Below, piece by piece: positions 1-12,979 of a DNA stretch of 64,000 nt; the stretch's first letter is position 1; the number at the start of each line of letters is the position of its first letter. Below the pieces are notes generated by a model. The model was given only the letters and a program-made list of their open reading frames with translations, was not told the DNA's origin and did not search any database. Made by a program: the position numbers and the translations under genes. Source of the stretch: Metridium senile (Eukaryota; Cnidaria; Anthozoa; Actiniaria; Metridiidae). The stretch spans positions 45,106,379 through 45,170,378 of the forward strand of contig OX459096.1 of assembly GCA_949775045.1 (NCBI GenBank), given 5' to 3'.

Positions 1-3000
1 CCGCTTGTAAACGGCGACGTTTTCCATGACTATAGCGTTAGTTCACATAAAGCATCTATAATGCACGATAGTGTTTGTCTTGTTGTGTTAAGAAGCTTAA
101 TGTTCCAGTTTTCACCCACACGCGCCACTGATCTCAACTAATTTAAGCCTGAGAAAATTAATTAAACCCTGCTCAAAATAATCCTTTTGTTGAGAATCTG
201 GATAATAAAATGAATCAATTTTGCGATGTTTGTTTTTAGACAGTAGTGTGTGCTAAACAATGTATAATAAAAGCTGTGGCCACGCCCTTGATATAGGGGT
301 CGATCAGTTGGATATGCCGTCTAATGATATATTCTTTCTTTTATCGTATATTTTACTATCTTATGTTGTCTCTGCTTTGGTCTACTAGTCAGCTAATTTA
401 GGACGATCATCTTTGCTATCATATCATGATATGATCCATGCAAACACAAGAACTAATCCTGACAAAAACCACTCGCCCAAGATGGATTGACTATGACATA
501 GATTAGCAGTATTTCACTCTAAAGCTGTCCTAAATACCACATGTGCCTTCCAAATATCAATCACTGTGGATTCAAACAATACATCGACAACGAGCGAGCG
601 ACAGTATCGTGGCATAAAGCACAAGAAAACATCCAATAATTCCAAGTATTTTGAGAGTCGAAGGTTTAACAGATGATCTGCTAAGGACGATTTCCTTCTC
701 ACAAAATAAACTGACATTAAGCTTACGGGTAATGGGAGCAACCATCAATCTAGCTTAAAGCCCTTGCCAATTACTTATATATTCACCAGTTTTTGTACTG
801 TTTGTTGTAGGAATAGTTTGATCACTGCGACTATATGTTTATACTGTATTTATATCTCCAAAAGTATTAAATCATATTACGATATATAATGGTTTGATAT
901 CCGTAAAGATTGAAGTAAGAAGCATTCACAGATAAATGCTATTAACCTTTAAACCACGCTTATCTCTATTTTCCTCTCTCGCTTTTTCTCCCCTTATTCT
1001 TTTCTCCTTCTTTGGATTTCCCCTCTTGGTTTTGCTTTCCATTCTTGTCCGCTTAAGACCAAGTATTTTCAAAGATTTTAAATGAACGAAACAAGAACTA
1101 TACCACTGAATAAAAAAGATTTTAAAAGAAATATTCGAATAAGAAATTTGATATATCTCAGTGTTGATTCAGTGGGGTCCTTTGGAGCAAACAAGCGGTG
1201 GGCGCGGCAAACGGATTTTTGATGGTTGAAAACAAATCGAAATGAAAACTTTGCAGTTCATGGTTAACCAAATGTTTGAATTGTGGTAGGTAGAAGTTCA
1301 TCGCAAATATATATATATATTTATCTCTAACACATATTTCAAAGCAATAATTCCATCATATAACCTTTCCATCAGAATACTGTGTCTTCGTTTGTTTGTT
1401 TTCACCTTCAGTTTGAGTGACTAACTCTTGAAATACAGAATTATTGTCAACGAAACATGCAAGATGTCAGTTTAGAAAATCACACAAATGAATGTGCTTC
1501 AAAGTATATCATTCTCAACTGTCTAAACGTTGTATGGAGTGAAGACATGTATACTTACAAAGCACTTCTATTGAGAACAGTAAGACAAAAACGAGTGAAC
1601 AGAGAAACGTGTACGTTTAAGTACTAATTTATAAATTAGCACTAGTAGTTGTGTGAATTCATGTTACTAACTTGTACAAAAGCGTTGACACAAACTAATA
1701 AGCACTTTCTCCTTTTTTTCGAAGAATTGCAGTCGTAGTTTTAGTATAAACGTATGAAGATCGTACATATATTTCTCTGATTTCTCTGTAGATGTATTCA
1801 TATTTAAATGTATTTTTAACATACTAGAAAAATGAGGTTCAGATTTGCATAGCTAGAAGTTTGATGTTCTTGTAAATCGTAAAATAAAAAGAAGAACCAC
1901 TTTCTTTGTTGCAGTTTTCGATGCTACGCTTTGTGAATCAGACGGTTTGAAAACTAGAAACAAGTGTGCTGGGAAGATTTCCTTTTTGAAACGTAGTTTT
2001 TAGACAATCCAATCTATATTGGTGAGAATATTAATAACAACTGATGTTAAAAACCTACTCTAAGAAAACAGTATAACATTTTATTCTTGAGAAACTTTGA
2101 ATTGAATTTCTGCTTGAAACTCACTTTTTTCGAACTCGTCCCAAAAATGCTAAAATGTGCTTCCCTCCAAACTTATTGTAGACCTTTTCTTTTTCTTCCT
2201 TTTGAATTCTAAACAAGTACCATTTCATTTACTTTTTCAGGTTCTAAACCAGGATATGTTTATATTATAAGCTTCACAAAGGATATGCCATCAATAACAG
2301 AGTGATCAGAATTAAGATCGTTTGATATGCGGTTCATATTTGACGTTTTGTGGTTTTTCCAGTTTAATCGTCAGGAACGTTGACTTTGTATAATAAAATA
2401 AACTACTAAACAAAACAAGATTACTGACAAAATCTTCAACGCTGTAAGTTAATTTTGGTGATTCTGGATTCCTGAATAAAAAGGCTTATTCGATTTGCTT
2501 TAAGCCATTTTTACACTAAGGCTTTTGGGGTATAAGCGAATTCAGTCGACATGATTTGGAAGATTTTAAGGTAAAGCCAACAGGAAAAATGTTGGTGAAA
2601 TACTATTCTCGTGATCTTGTGCCTATGATCCAGTGAACTACTCTTATTAATTAAGCCTGATGTTTCTCATTTCTTCGCAAGTTTTCCATTTTAAAGACCC
2701 GATGAATGGTGACGAACAACGTGTTTGTGGAATTTTGCAAAACTACCAATTCAACATACAATAAATTGGATCAATATAAAGGATGACAAAGCTTACGGCA
2801 GTGCTCAAATGGTTCAGAAAAGTAACTATTATACGACCGCGATAATATGTATAGGATTGTATGCGGCAAAGTGCTCCAAGCCGATGGGCAGGTTTAATAA
2901 TTATAAAATGTGCTAACTGGATATTCGAATCAGGAGATGCAAGACAAATCATTGATCTTTACGATGTTTGCGTTCGAGAAGGAAGGATCATAAACCAAGA

Positions 3001-5524
3001 AAAATCGATTGATACCAGATTAATCACGAAACTCATAAATTTCATCCGAAAATGTTCCACTTTACCAACTATTTAGTAACTTTGCTGACTAACTAGCTAG
3101 TTTTAACATGGCATTACCTTAAAGCAAAGCGTTTTCCCAGCAGCTTGTAGTCAATGAGGCCGCAAACCGAGCGATATCGCGGGGTCTTCAAGGATGAAAT
3201 AGGAAATGGCTCTCATCAAGATCGTAACGTACCAGCGGCTATTTAAATCTGCTGCTAATTACATTCTTGATACGTCACCGTGCCATAACGTTAAACACTT
3301 CAAGTCAACTACTTCATATATACACTAGGGAGGAAATACTAACTAATGTCCACCTGTATAGCATTATTTTCTTGTTTCTCACAACAAGTTTTGTTTGCCT
3401 ACAAAGATATTAAATTTGAAGTGCAATGAGGTAGTTTAATGAAGACAGTCGGTGTCTTTACTGCAGATGACTGAAGAATTTCCATCGGCGTTGCTACATA
3501 AATAAAAGTAATTCATCATAACGTTTAGTGCAACAACAGAGACACAACAAAGACATTGTAAGGCTTAATGAGTTTTCATTGAGGAAATATGAATCATAGC
3601 CTTCTTTACTAGAGAGAAAGAGAGACATATTGGGAAAAATACTCCATGAAACTGATTCCACTATGACTAGCGATGGATGCGCTTGTGGATGTATGATTCT
3701 GAAAAATGGTTTTCTATCTGTAAGCATATCTAATTTAAACTAAGCCAGGTTCAAAGGATTCCATGGACTAATCTTGTACAATTTTCATTTCATAGAAGAG
3801 CAAGTAATCTTTTTTTCCAATCTTGGTTAAAGGGTTCCGACAGGGACAATTGAGCTTTGATTACTAGTCATTATCCAAGCCTTAAAAAAGGTACCGTGTT
3901 ACTCGATTACTATTACAAATTAAACGAACAAAATAAAACGATTCTATTTTGAGTAAGCCGTGGGATAAACCCGACATAAATATAGACAATCTTGTTTTTA
4001 TTATTAAACCAGTTTTAAATACTGCAATTATTTAGAAGGGAGTATAACGTGACGATCAAATGCATTTAGTGGTATTGCGGTTGGCTTGAAATCCAAGCCA
4101 GGTAATCAGATCGATCTTAGGTGGGACGTTACGCTTACAATGTTTACTTTGTCGATATCATACTAGCATTGATACCAAGTCCTACTGTATTATAGAAAAA
4201 CCAGAGCATGCATAATGGTATTTGAACACTGGACTTATAATATATGGTTAGCTTCTGTGGAACTATCGGATATTGTGGACACCGTTTGTTAGTCAAACTA
4301 CTCTAACAAAATTGCTGCTAACACTATATTCAAACTAAAAGCTAGGAGTACAAAATGGTAATGAAGTATACATGTTATGGTTGCATTTCCTAAACTATCG
4401 GATGCTCTGACTTTCCATATAGATTTAATCAAAGTTAGGCGAACTTAAATGTGAACTTAAAATTTGGTGTTGGCATTTCCCATCTATCCTATCCTATATC
4501 TTACTGAAATGGGAGGGAATGTTACATGTCCAAAGTTACCCTTAGACGTACCCTGTGGCTAAGTACCACAGTGCAATGCACACGCAAAACAAGCGGTTTT
4601 TAAAGCTCTTTCTTTATAATTCTTTTAATTCTTTATAAATTCCTTTATAATTCTATTCCAATTCCATTTAGCATATTTTATTTTTTTATTTCTGTTTAAG
4701 TGTTAGCAATTGCTATTTCTGTGACGCACCCTATGTTATTAATTCAAACTCTTTTTATTTTTCTAAAGATATTTTCTGTAGAAACTTACTAAACAGGCCA
4801 GGGCGCTTGAAATCTCTGCCGTTCTATGCGTGAATAAGATGGACAAATTCTATTTATACAATTCTTGCTAAACTGTGGTTACAAAAATCCCAATCTCTAG
4901 CGAGCCCTCTCGACAAGCTTTTGCTCTTGGGGAAAACTAGAGAGTGTATATGGATCTGAATAAAAACAACGTTTTATGGGTTTAGTTCCAGGGTTTCGAA
5001 AAAAACGCTCTCTAAAACCTATATGTTTTTGCGATGTTAGATTTACTAGCTATACCACCACAGTACTCAAACGATTGTTAATCGCTATATAGCGTTCTAA
5101 TGTATAGAAAATGGATGTAAATAGAAAGGTATTCTAATTACTTTTTTCTTTTTCTTTTATGGATTAGCAACAATTTCTAACTTGTCTTCCCAAAATAACA
5201 TTCACCTGAATGTCCTTGAGTACAAGTGGTGTAAAATCAATGAAAAACGTTATCAATTCCTAGTATTTTCGAACACTCTTAGACGCAACTTTATTTTTTT
5301 TTTACTTATTATCAAGTGAACACTGAAAACACTTTTTTAATATCACTTTTGAAAAGAGAACAAAAAGGATTCTAACACTGAAACATTTCAACTTTGATTC
5401 TTAACAAAAGGTGAATATTAGTGTATTGAATGAGTACTTGACTGCTACCACTTGCAGGTGATCCCCTCTACGACCATTTAATCAATAACACCCAATATAA
5501 TACCCAAGTATTATTACTAAATAC
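1..5524. other. noncoding DNA without recognisable genes
   Basis: AT-rich sequence with stop codons frequent in all frames. The few open frames (for example 2725-2916 and 2861-3076) overlap each other, are under 75 codons, and show no familiar protein motif or convincing splice context. I see short microsatellites (a TA run near 1308-1321) but no inverted-repeat element. Whether it belongs to an intron of a gene outside the window or is intergenic cannot be decided here. Confidence 0.6.
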
Positions 5525-5703
5525 CTCATGAATGAAGACAATGTCTTTCGAGTTTCACTATAAAACAAATTATCATTATCATCTTTGTAAAAATCAATGA
5601 AAACTCAATTCAACTCATGAATGAAGACAATGTCTTTCGAGTTCGACTATAAAACAAATTATCAGTATCATCTTTGTAAAAATCAATGAAAATTCAATTA
5701 CTC
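5525..5703. repeat. tandem duplication of about 90 bp
   Basis: Two adjacent copies of about 90 bp, 5525-5613 and 5615-5703, each starting CTCATGAATGAAGACAATG and ending near ATCAATGAAAA. They differ at only a few positions, so the duplication looks fairly recent. No coding potential. Confidence 0.85.
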
Positions 5704-5947
5704 TACAAAACGTATCGTTTTTTTTTAAATACTTTAGCTAGAAGTTAAGGAAAAAATGCGTTTCGAATTCTTTTGTGAGAATTATTAATTACGATATTGT
5801 CCATAGAACTGAAATTCAACAAATTAAAAGCCTTTTCTTCACGAACGCAGCTTATCGCTATAATCAGTTTATTTCTATATAACGTATTTTAAAATGATTT
5901 TGTCTTTAAAATAAAAGGTGAAAATAGAGAAATATTTTCTCCACATA

Positions 5948-6027
5948 CATTTCAAGAAAACTACATTTCAAGAAAACTACATTTCAAGAAAACTACATTT
6001 CAAAAAAAATACTTTTCAAGAAAACTC
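5948..6027. repeat. 16-bp tandem repeat, about five copies
   Basis: The unit ACATTTCAAGAAAACT is repeated head to tail about five times; the first three copies are clean and the last two are degraded. A simple minisatellite. Confidence 0.85.
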
Positions 6028-6503
6028 AAGATGTGTACAATCTGGATGCAAGGGATTGTACTAGACCATCAAATAGACTATAGACTACTCAAAATGGAAG
6101 GATTAAATAGCTAATAACCCAAGAAACTCCCTGATTAATAAAGGAAATCACTTAAAGCAAAATGAAATAGCTAGTTTATCCTTTAGCTGCTAATTAGGTT
6201 AGCTCAATCTATAGTAAAGATCAACCTATAGCGTGGACACAGCCCTGATCGGATTTTCAAGACGTGAGATTAGAAATTTCCCAAGTCTGTTAAAACAACA
6301 AAGAGACGATTCGCTTTAGTCGTTATGAGCCTGATATCCGTTGGAATTAAGCGACAGTCTAATGAAGGATTCTCTTTTATTATCCAGATTAAAGTCGTTC
6401 AAATAAAAGTTTTAATTGTTTTACGCTGTGATTTTCTTCTCATAAAGTGATAAAGGAAAACCTCTTCCGCCGGTGTTACTATACTTTTTCTAACTGGGCT
6501 TCC

Positions 6504-6615
6504 TGTGTTACACTGAGAGTTGGCATGGCCGAGTAGGACTAAGCCCAACCGATGGCAACACTGGAAATTAGGGTTAACCAAGGTATAAAAAGCCAACCAG
6601 CGAGATCCAGTCATC
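6504..6615 (+). mobile_element. tRNA-like SINE fragment
   Basis: The stretch TGGCATGGCCGAGTAGGA looks like the 5' half (A-box region) of a tRNA-Leu-type molecule, and it is preceded by TGTGTTACACTGAGAGTTGG. The same preceding words and an A-box-like TTGGCCGAGCGGGACTA recur at 20186-20235, so this is a dispersed repeat rather than a unique sequence. No clear B box or tail is visible, so the copy is either partial or only superficially tRNA-like. Confidence 0.35.
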
Positions 6616-7500
6616 AAGGTCTACAACCACGCGGTAAACAATGCCCCAACTGAAGGCGTAGGAATACAATATTAAAATACATAGCAAAAGGGACAGCTAT
6701 TCCCAGACCTGCCCCATCCCCAATGATAAGCAAGCTCAGTTCAGGCAAGTAATTTTATTCTCATTCTATCTAGATTTTATTTGCTTTGCCCATAGCCTAC
6801 TTCGCAGCCGTGTTTAGCCTCGTCACGTAACGTTCGACCTCAACAGCTTGCACCTATATTACTACGGGCCCAAATAATACTACAACAAATACAATAAATG
6901 GTACATTTGTACTTATACACTCGCGAAATGTTTGGTCGCAGACCTTATATAGAATGCAAAACAGCTCTTTTTTCCTTAACTCCAAAGAAATAAGTTGCAG
7001 TTCGAACGAATCAAATGTTGGCCGAGAAGGAATGGTGAGAGGCGGGGAATAAAAAAGAAGGGAGACTGAGATGTCTCTTGCCCCACCGTCGGACTGTTTT
7101 CGTGTAAACTAGAGTGTGTTTTTGTAGGACACTGCACACGCTCGGAAGACGGTCGTGTTTACAATAAAACCATTGGAGATTTACCAAAAGTTAAGAACGT
7201 TCGTGGAAAGTTAGTGCTTATATTTCCCTAACACATTACACTGATCAGTTGTTTTCTTTCCCTTGTCAAATAATACAAGAGAAATTCGCTTCTAATACAT
7301 AACCACACGAAAACACGAAGCCCTTCGTAAAATCTTCAGTTAGTCTTTTGTTTTTCTTACGCATGCGCCGTGCGTTTTTCACCCCTGTCTTTTTGTAGTG
7401 TTCATCAATACAAATTCCGATCCGTCGGGCCTCTAAAAATATAACTCTCTGAACTCTCAGTTCAAAGACATTAAATTCTCCTGTTTTTGTAGAAGTTTAA

Positions 7501-8700
7501 GAGGGCGTCTCAGTAAGAACGGACCACTCGGTCTGGGATCCAAAAAACGATTTCCCTTATATTTCTACCATCGAAAGTACTATCTATCCTTATTACAAAA
7601 CTGGACTTAGAATTGTTCTAAATAAAATATTTCGGCCGCTAGGCGAATTTTCGTACATCGACCCAAAAACCGCCGAAGGACGCTGATTTTCAAGTTCGCA
7701 GAGGCCTACTTTCAAAGTCCGTTTTCTCGGCTTTTTCTTGAAATGGAAACTTATTTTTTGGGTCTAAACTATGGTTTGATGTCTCGTCTGACTAGAAAAA
7801 GCAAAATATTTCTTTAGGATGTACAAATTACGAAAAGTTATTTAAATTTATCGAGACTACTTTATGCGTGACACGAAAAGCAAAGATTAACGGTTTAGAA
7901 AATTGCAAATTTCTCAAAAGTGCAACCTATCCCCGATATAAAACATCATTCTATCTTGAGATGAGATGCTATTTAGTAGTTCTGCGCAATAAAATTTGTG
8001 GCACATTGCGTTTTGAAGAATTTGACGAAGCCCAAACTTGTACATTTTTACAGATATTTCCTTGCGTGACACGACTTGCCGTTGAGTCTAGACCACGTCA
8101 ATCCTTATTAAAAATAACAAATAACAAATAATAGCTAGAAGTTTATATTCAGGCGTTTACTATCCGTCATAATTAGATATTTTAGCTCCATTTAAATTTT
8201 ACCACAATAAAGTTTTTTTTTAGTGAAACATTTGCATAATTATATGTCAAAGTTAAGTCAAGTTGTCTAACAACATTCACATTTAAATTAAGTTATATAT
8301 TTAGAAAATCTTCATCTATTAATCCAGGGGCGGATCCAGAAATTTGACAAGGGGGGTGAGCTTTGATATCCTTTTGGCGGATAACGGCAGACACAAGAGC
8401 GCAAAGATCGTAATGTGCCCGCTTTTCTTTGGGACTTTACTGCAAAAGAGGGGGTGAAAAGTCACCCAGTTCACCCCCCCCCCCCCCCCTCCGTCCGCCC
8501 CTGTAATCAATGAAGCATGATTCTTATATTAAGTTGGATAAAACCTGGATGGCTTTTAAATCTTTTAATCTTTTATTTATTTTAACTGAGTTGTTTTATT
8601 AGATTATACAATTGTGCACGATATACAAATATGATTCACCATGATATATGTTTTATACTACATGTGCAAAATAGCGGTGAACTTTTTAATGTTTTAAAAG
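7501..8700 (+). repeat. left inverted arm of the TTAA element
   Basis: Matches the reverse complement of 11990-12979 along its length, apart from the 179-bp insertion at 8325-8503. The word TGCGTGACACGA occurs twice in the arm (near 7865 and 8064), which could mark transposase-binding sites, though this is speculation. The 87-codon open frame at 7868-8131 begins with GTG and has no recognisable motif, so I do not call it a gene. Confidence 0.85.
8325..8503. mobile_element. 179-bp nested element with CAGGGGCGGA ends and TAATC duplication
   Basis: Starts CAGGGGCGGATCC and ends TCCGCCCCTG, giving 10-bp terminal inverted repeats. It is flanked by TAATC at 8320-8324 and 8504-8508. The matching place in the other arm has a single ATTAATC followed by the downstream sequence, so insertion and target duplication can be read directly from the paralogous empty site. 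Inside is a C run (8474-8489). CAGGGG-type ends recall hAT elements, but hAT duplicates 8 bp, so the superfamily is uncertain. It has no coding capacity. Confidence 0.8.
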
Positions 8701-10405
8701 TCTGAATTAATATCTAAAGAGAATAAAGCCTTTCGATACAATAATTTGTAAATTATCAATGATTTATTAAATACAGTACATGGTTGTCTTTGCCAGACTA
8801 CTTTTGTCATGAATTATTAATGACTTCAGAAATGAAATTTACAAATTTAGATTTTGATAATTAGTTGTACCAAGTTTGCAGTGAGTAAAGCTATCTTGTG
8901 AAAGAATAGATTTTAGTCTTTGTAGTTATACAGGAGCTTGTAAAATACGCTGCTGGAGAGGAACTACAGAGTTGGTCAAGTTAAATGAATGTAATGACGA
9001 TATGTCAAACCAATCAACATAGGAAGCCAAACGCGCTCTAAGAATAACAAAATGTTAATCTTATTGGATCTTAAGATTCTCAGATCAACTTGTTGGGCTG
9101 CTTGTGCATAGACTATATACAAATATTTTCACTTAAAAAATTCGAAAGGGTGTTAACAAATACTCACGTGATCCAAATCGACAGTAACATAGATCAAAGG
9201 CCACCTATGGCCAACTCGTGGATCATAATTAGAACATTTTGAAAGCGCTTACAGTTTAGACCGCTCCATTACGATTATGTAATTATTTTCTCGGATTAGC
9301 TTGAGATGATTTGAAGCGAAAAATAAGTATTCAATGTTGTTGTGTTATTTGTATTTTTTTGGTTGTCGTCCGTTTCCCTTACGGTCCGTCGTTCCCTCAG
9401 TCCGTGATCCGCTGACAAGTCTGATATTTACCTGGTTCGATCTTCGGTTCGTGCAGAGATACATGCGAGTTCAAAGAGTGTCTAAGAAACAGTGTTATTA
9501 AGTTGTTCTTGCAAAATAAACGCCAGAAAAAGCAAAATAGATAGTCATTGAAGCAATTGGTGTTATATTTGAGGCGATTTGGGCTGTTGGGTGTAGTTTT
9601 TAGAGAGGCCGTTTTAGCTGTTTATTTGTTGTTGTCGAGGTCAACCTGGAGGTTTAAAACCGATCACGTTATCTCACATATTGTAAAGAAAGAAATATTA
9701 CTTTCATCTACATATACATAGATCGTTAAGTTGAACTGCTAGATAATAGGGTGAAGCGATTTAAGTTTTGCGAATAAGTTTGTTGTTCTGTGTAAGAAGC
9801 TAAGAGCTCGAGAATCGCCTGTTTCAATCGCCGTTCGAATTTGTACGAATTAATAGTAGTCAATAAAATTAAACTATTGACAGATAAACTGGTTACTTTA
9901 ATCAAAAATATAAAAGAAATAATTACAATAAGCAATATATTTACCCTAAAACATCACTAAACTATTATACTGTTGTTGTCTTCACTTCTAGTGTGTATCG
10001 TAGAATGCTTACCGGAAATACTGTTAAATATGCAGTAATAACATCTTCGTCCTTTGTAACTGGTTGTGAATCCATTCCATAGCATTATGAAAGGATGGAT
10101 AAAAAGTAGCTTCTGTTTATAGCAGGGAAGATATCTCGATAAATTTGATCATAATAAGTTGGCTCGCTTAGTTCGCTCGTAAATTGCATGATCTTTAGTA
10201 AAATTCACAGTGACCATTTCCGAAAACATTCGACATAAACTTATGTGTAATTCTACTGCGAATCGTGTGGCGTGAGCACATAAAATATGAGAGTATTCGC
10301 GATTAGTTCGACCGAAAAATCATTCCTTCAGACGAATCAAATATCCATGTGCTCGAAGTACGCTGACCGAGATCTTGGGGCTCAAAAGTTTACACTGACG
10401 ATCTA

Positions 10406-10437
10406 GTGAGTGAGCGAGTGAGTGAGTGAGTGAGTGA
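10406..10437. repeat. GTGA microsatellite
   Basis: Short run of GTGA/GAGT units with one GCGA interruption, within the centre of the TTAA element. Confidence 0.9.
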
Positions 10438-10680
10438 CACTTCCGGTTCAAAAGCCCCATCCCAATAACTCGAGGATCTTCGATCCACGAGTTAAAAATC
10501 GACTTTCATTGCTTTTGACATGTCAACATTGATCACATGGCGATCCTTACAATGCTTTCTTGGTCCACTGTGCTGTGGATAGCGACAGGTTTTTGGTGCT
10601 CGCCAAAATCTTATTAAACTATGTCAATGACTAATACATATTTGCATATTGTTGATTTGGAGATGTCGTCTAAAACTCCA

Positions 10681-10948
10681 CACGAGTCAGGGCACTAGTA
10701 AACACGAGTGAACACGAGTAAACAGAAGTGAACACGAGTAAACACGAGTTAACACGAGTAAACAAGAGTGAACACGAGTAAACAAGAGTGTACACGAGTG
10801 AACACGAATGAACACCAGTGAACACGAGTCGGAACACGAGGAAACACGAGTGAACACGAGTGAACACGATTGAACATGAGTAAACACGAGTGAGCACGAG
10901 TGAACACGAGTGAACGCGAGTAAACATGAGCAACGAGTGAACACGAGT
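10681..10948. repeat. minisatellite of GAACACGAGT-like units
   Basis: Roughly two dozen units of 10-12 bp variants of CACGAGTGAA/CACGAGTAAA. It lacks stops in three minus-strand frames (up to 124 codons), but the predicted peptides are only periodic repeats of the kind VFTRVHSC, so these are by-products of the repeat. A short inverted counterpart (ACTCGTG words) lies at 11899-11935. Confidence 0.9.
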
Positions 10949-11060
10949 AGCAAAAATGAAATGAAATAATAAATGAATATGAAAAAAAAAAATGAGACAA
11001 ATAGAAAAGAAAAAAATAAATAAACAACAAAAAAATAGGCCCAACTAGACATGAATGTAT
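10930..11060. repeat. inner inverted repeat, left copy
   Basis: The A-rich tract after the minisatellite, ending near GACATGAATGTATCAAA (about 11048-11062), is a diverged inverted copy of about 11775-11935, which contains TTTGATACCATTCATGCCTG. This pair is nested inside the outer arms of the TTAA element. Confidence 0.6.
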
Positions 11061-11310
11061 CAAAGCTAGTGGTATTACTAAAATATTTGAAAAATAGAAT
11101 TATAGTTTAATAAACAGAAATAAAAAGAAGAAATAATAGGATTTTAATGAATTCACACTCAAAAATTATCGTTTCACAATTAATTACGGCAGTCCATACA
11201 AATGGACGTTAACAAATGCAGTATAATGTTAATATAATGCATCAAAAATTGAGCTGGATTACATGTAATGAACTATGTAAAATTTGAAATCACAATGTTT
11301 AACAAATGTT

Positions 11311-11380
11311 TAAGGTGACTGGCTACTTTTGAAAATATTGTTTAACTCCAAAAGGCGTTCAAAAGTAGCCAATTACCTTA
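11311..11380. mobile_element. 70-bp hairpin, MITE-like
   Basis: Begins TAAGGTGACTGGCTACTTTT and ends AAAAGTAGCCAATTACCTTA; the arms of about 23 bp differ at about three positions. Small foldback unit at the core of the TTAA element. Confidence 0.6.
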
Positions 11381-11624
11381 ACGTATATAGCTATCAAATA
11401 GCAATGCAATCAAAATCCGGCTTTGGCTGTGATACAAGACAAATCAGGTGCAGGGTGTGCCATATTACCATTATGTCATATGTGTTCTTGTTCAATCCCA
11501 TGGATTCTTTTAAAATAGGCGTAACACGTTTATTTATACTTTATGGAAACATTGTGATCTCAAACTTTATATAGTTAATTACAATCCTTATCAATTTTCG
11601 ATGCATTAAATTGACATTATATAG

Positions 11625-11730
11625 CCTGTGAACGGTTCGAGGGGATTGGGGAGGGGAAGGGAGGGGAAGGGGATAGGGAAGGAAGGGGAAAGGCCCCCTA
11701 CCTTCTCAATCCCATTGAACCGTTCACAGG
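11625..11730. mobile_element. hairpin element with CCTGTGAACGG ends
   Basis: Terminal repeats CCTGTGAACGGTTC and GAACCGTTCACAGG enclose a purine-rich GGGGAAGG tract. The word GACATTATAT stands on both sides (11613-11622 and 11734-11743), as expected of a duplicated target or a repeated flank. A related end, ATAGCCTGTGTACGGCCCC, occurs alone near 20562-20580. Confidence 0.6.
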
Positions 11731-11989
11731 ATAGACATTATATTGTACTTTTTTTAAATGTGCATTTGCATACATTTGATACCATTCATGCCTGTTTGGG
11801 TTTATTTTCGGGGGTTTTTTTTCGTCTTTTTTTTTTCATTTCCATTATTTTCTCATTTCTATTTTTTTTCTTTCATCTTTTCTTTATTATCTTATTTTTT
11901 TTCACTCGTGTTCACTCGTGGTCTTACTCGTGTAAGAATCAAGTCGCTTTCTACCAACTCTGATTTTTTTTGAAAAAGAAGAAAAAGAA

Positions 11990-12979
11990 AAATGGCATCA
12001 CCGCTACTTAGCTTATTTAGAGAAAAAAACATGCATCATGGTGAATCATATTTGTATCGTGCACAATTGTATAATCTCATAAAGCAACTCAATTGAAATA
12101 TATAAAATATTTAAAAAACATCCAGGTTTTATCCAATGCAACTTAATATGACAATCATGTTTCAAGATTAATATAGACGAGGATTTTCTAGATATAAAAC
12201 TTTGTTTAAATGTGAATATTGTTAGACAACTTGACTTCGGCATATAGTTATGCAAATTGTTCATTAAAAATAAACATTATTGTGGTGAAATTTTAATGGA
12301 GCTAAAATATCTAATTATGACGGATAGTAACACCTGAATATAAACTTCTAGCTATTATTTGTTATTTTTTATAAGGATTGACGTGGTCTAGACTCAACGG
12401 CAAGTCGTGTCACGCAAGGAAATATCTGTAAAAATGTACAAGTTTGGGCTTCGTCAAATTCTTCAAAACGCAATGTGCCACAAATTTTATTGCGCAGAAC
12501 TACTAAATAGCATCTCATCTCAAGGTAGAATGATGTTTTATATCGGGGATAGGTTGCACTTTTGAGAAATTTGCAATTTTCTAGACCCGTTAATCTTTGC
12601 TTTTCGTGTCACGCATAAAGTAGTCTCGATAAATTTAAATAACTTTTCGTAATTTGTACATCCTAAAGTAATATTTTGCTTTTTCTAGTCAGACGAGACA
12701 TCAAACCATAGTTTAGACCCAAAAAATAAGTTTTCATTTCAAGAAAAAGCCGAGAAAACGGACTTCGAAAGTAGGCCTCTGCGAACTTGAAAATCAGCGT
12801 CCTTCGGCGGTTTTTGGGTCGATGTACGAAAATTCGCCTAGCGGCCGAAATATTTTATTTAGAACAATTCTAAGTCCAGTTTTGTAATAAGGATAGATAG
12901 TACTTTCGATGGTAGAAATATAAGGGAAATCGTTTTTTGGATCCCAGACCGAGTGGTCCGTTCTTACTGAGACGCCCTC
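11990..12979 (-). repeat. right inverted arm of the TTAA element
   Basis: Inverted copy of 7501-8700. It lacks the 179-bp insertion present in the left arm and so preserves the empty target site, readable near 12165-12175. The homology fades toward the centre of the element at about 11990. Confidence 0.85.

Larger units (their letters stand above)
7501..12979. mobile_element. TTAA-flanked DNA transposon with about 1-kb inverted arms, non-autonomous
   Basis: The first and last kilobase of this 5479-bp block are inverted copies of each other. The outermost bases are GAGGGCGTCTCAGTAAG at the left and its complement at the right, and each end abuts TTAA (7497-7500 and 12980-12983). A TTAA target duplication is typical of the piggyBac and Kolobok superfamilies; a terminal purine pair (GA) fits Kolobok better than piggyBac, which is an inference. 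No transposase frame is present: the centre holds simple repeats and smaller hairpins. It would therefore need a transposase in trans. The arms have diverged by scattered substitutions and small indels, so it is not very recent. Confidence 0.85.

Noticed and set aside
7868..8131. 87-codon frame in the left arm of the TTAA element
   Set aside because: Starts with GTG, has no family motif, and lies wholly in an inverted arm that is better explained as a terminal repeat.
10670..11063. Three overlapping minus-strand open frames of 104-124 codons
   Set aside because: They arise from the CACGAG minisatellite and the A-rich tract; the peptides are periodic and three frames are open at once, which is a repeat effect and not a gene.
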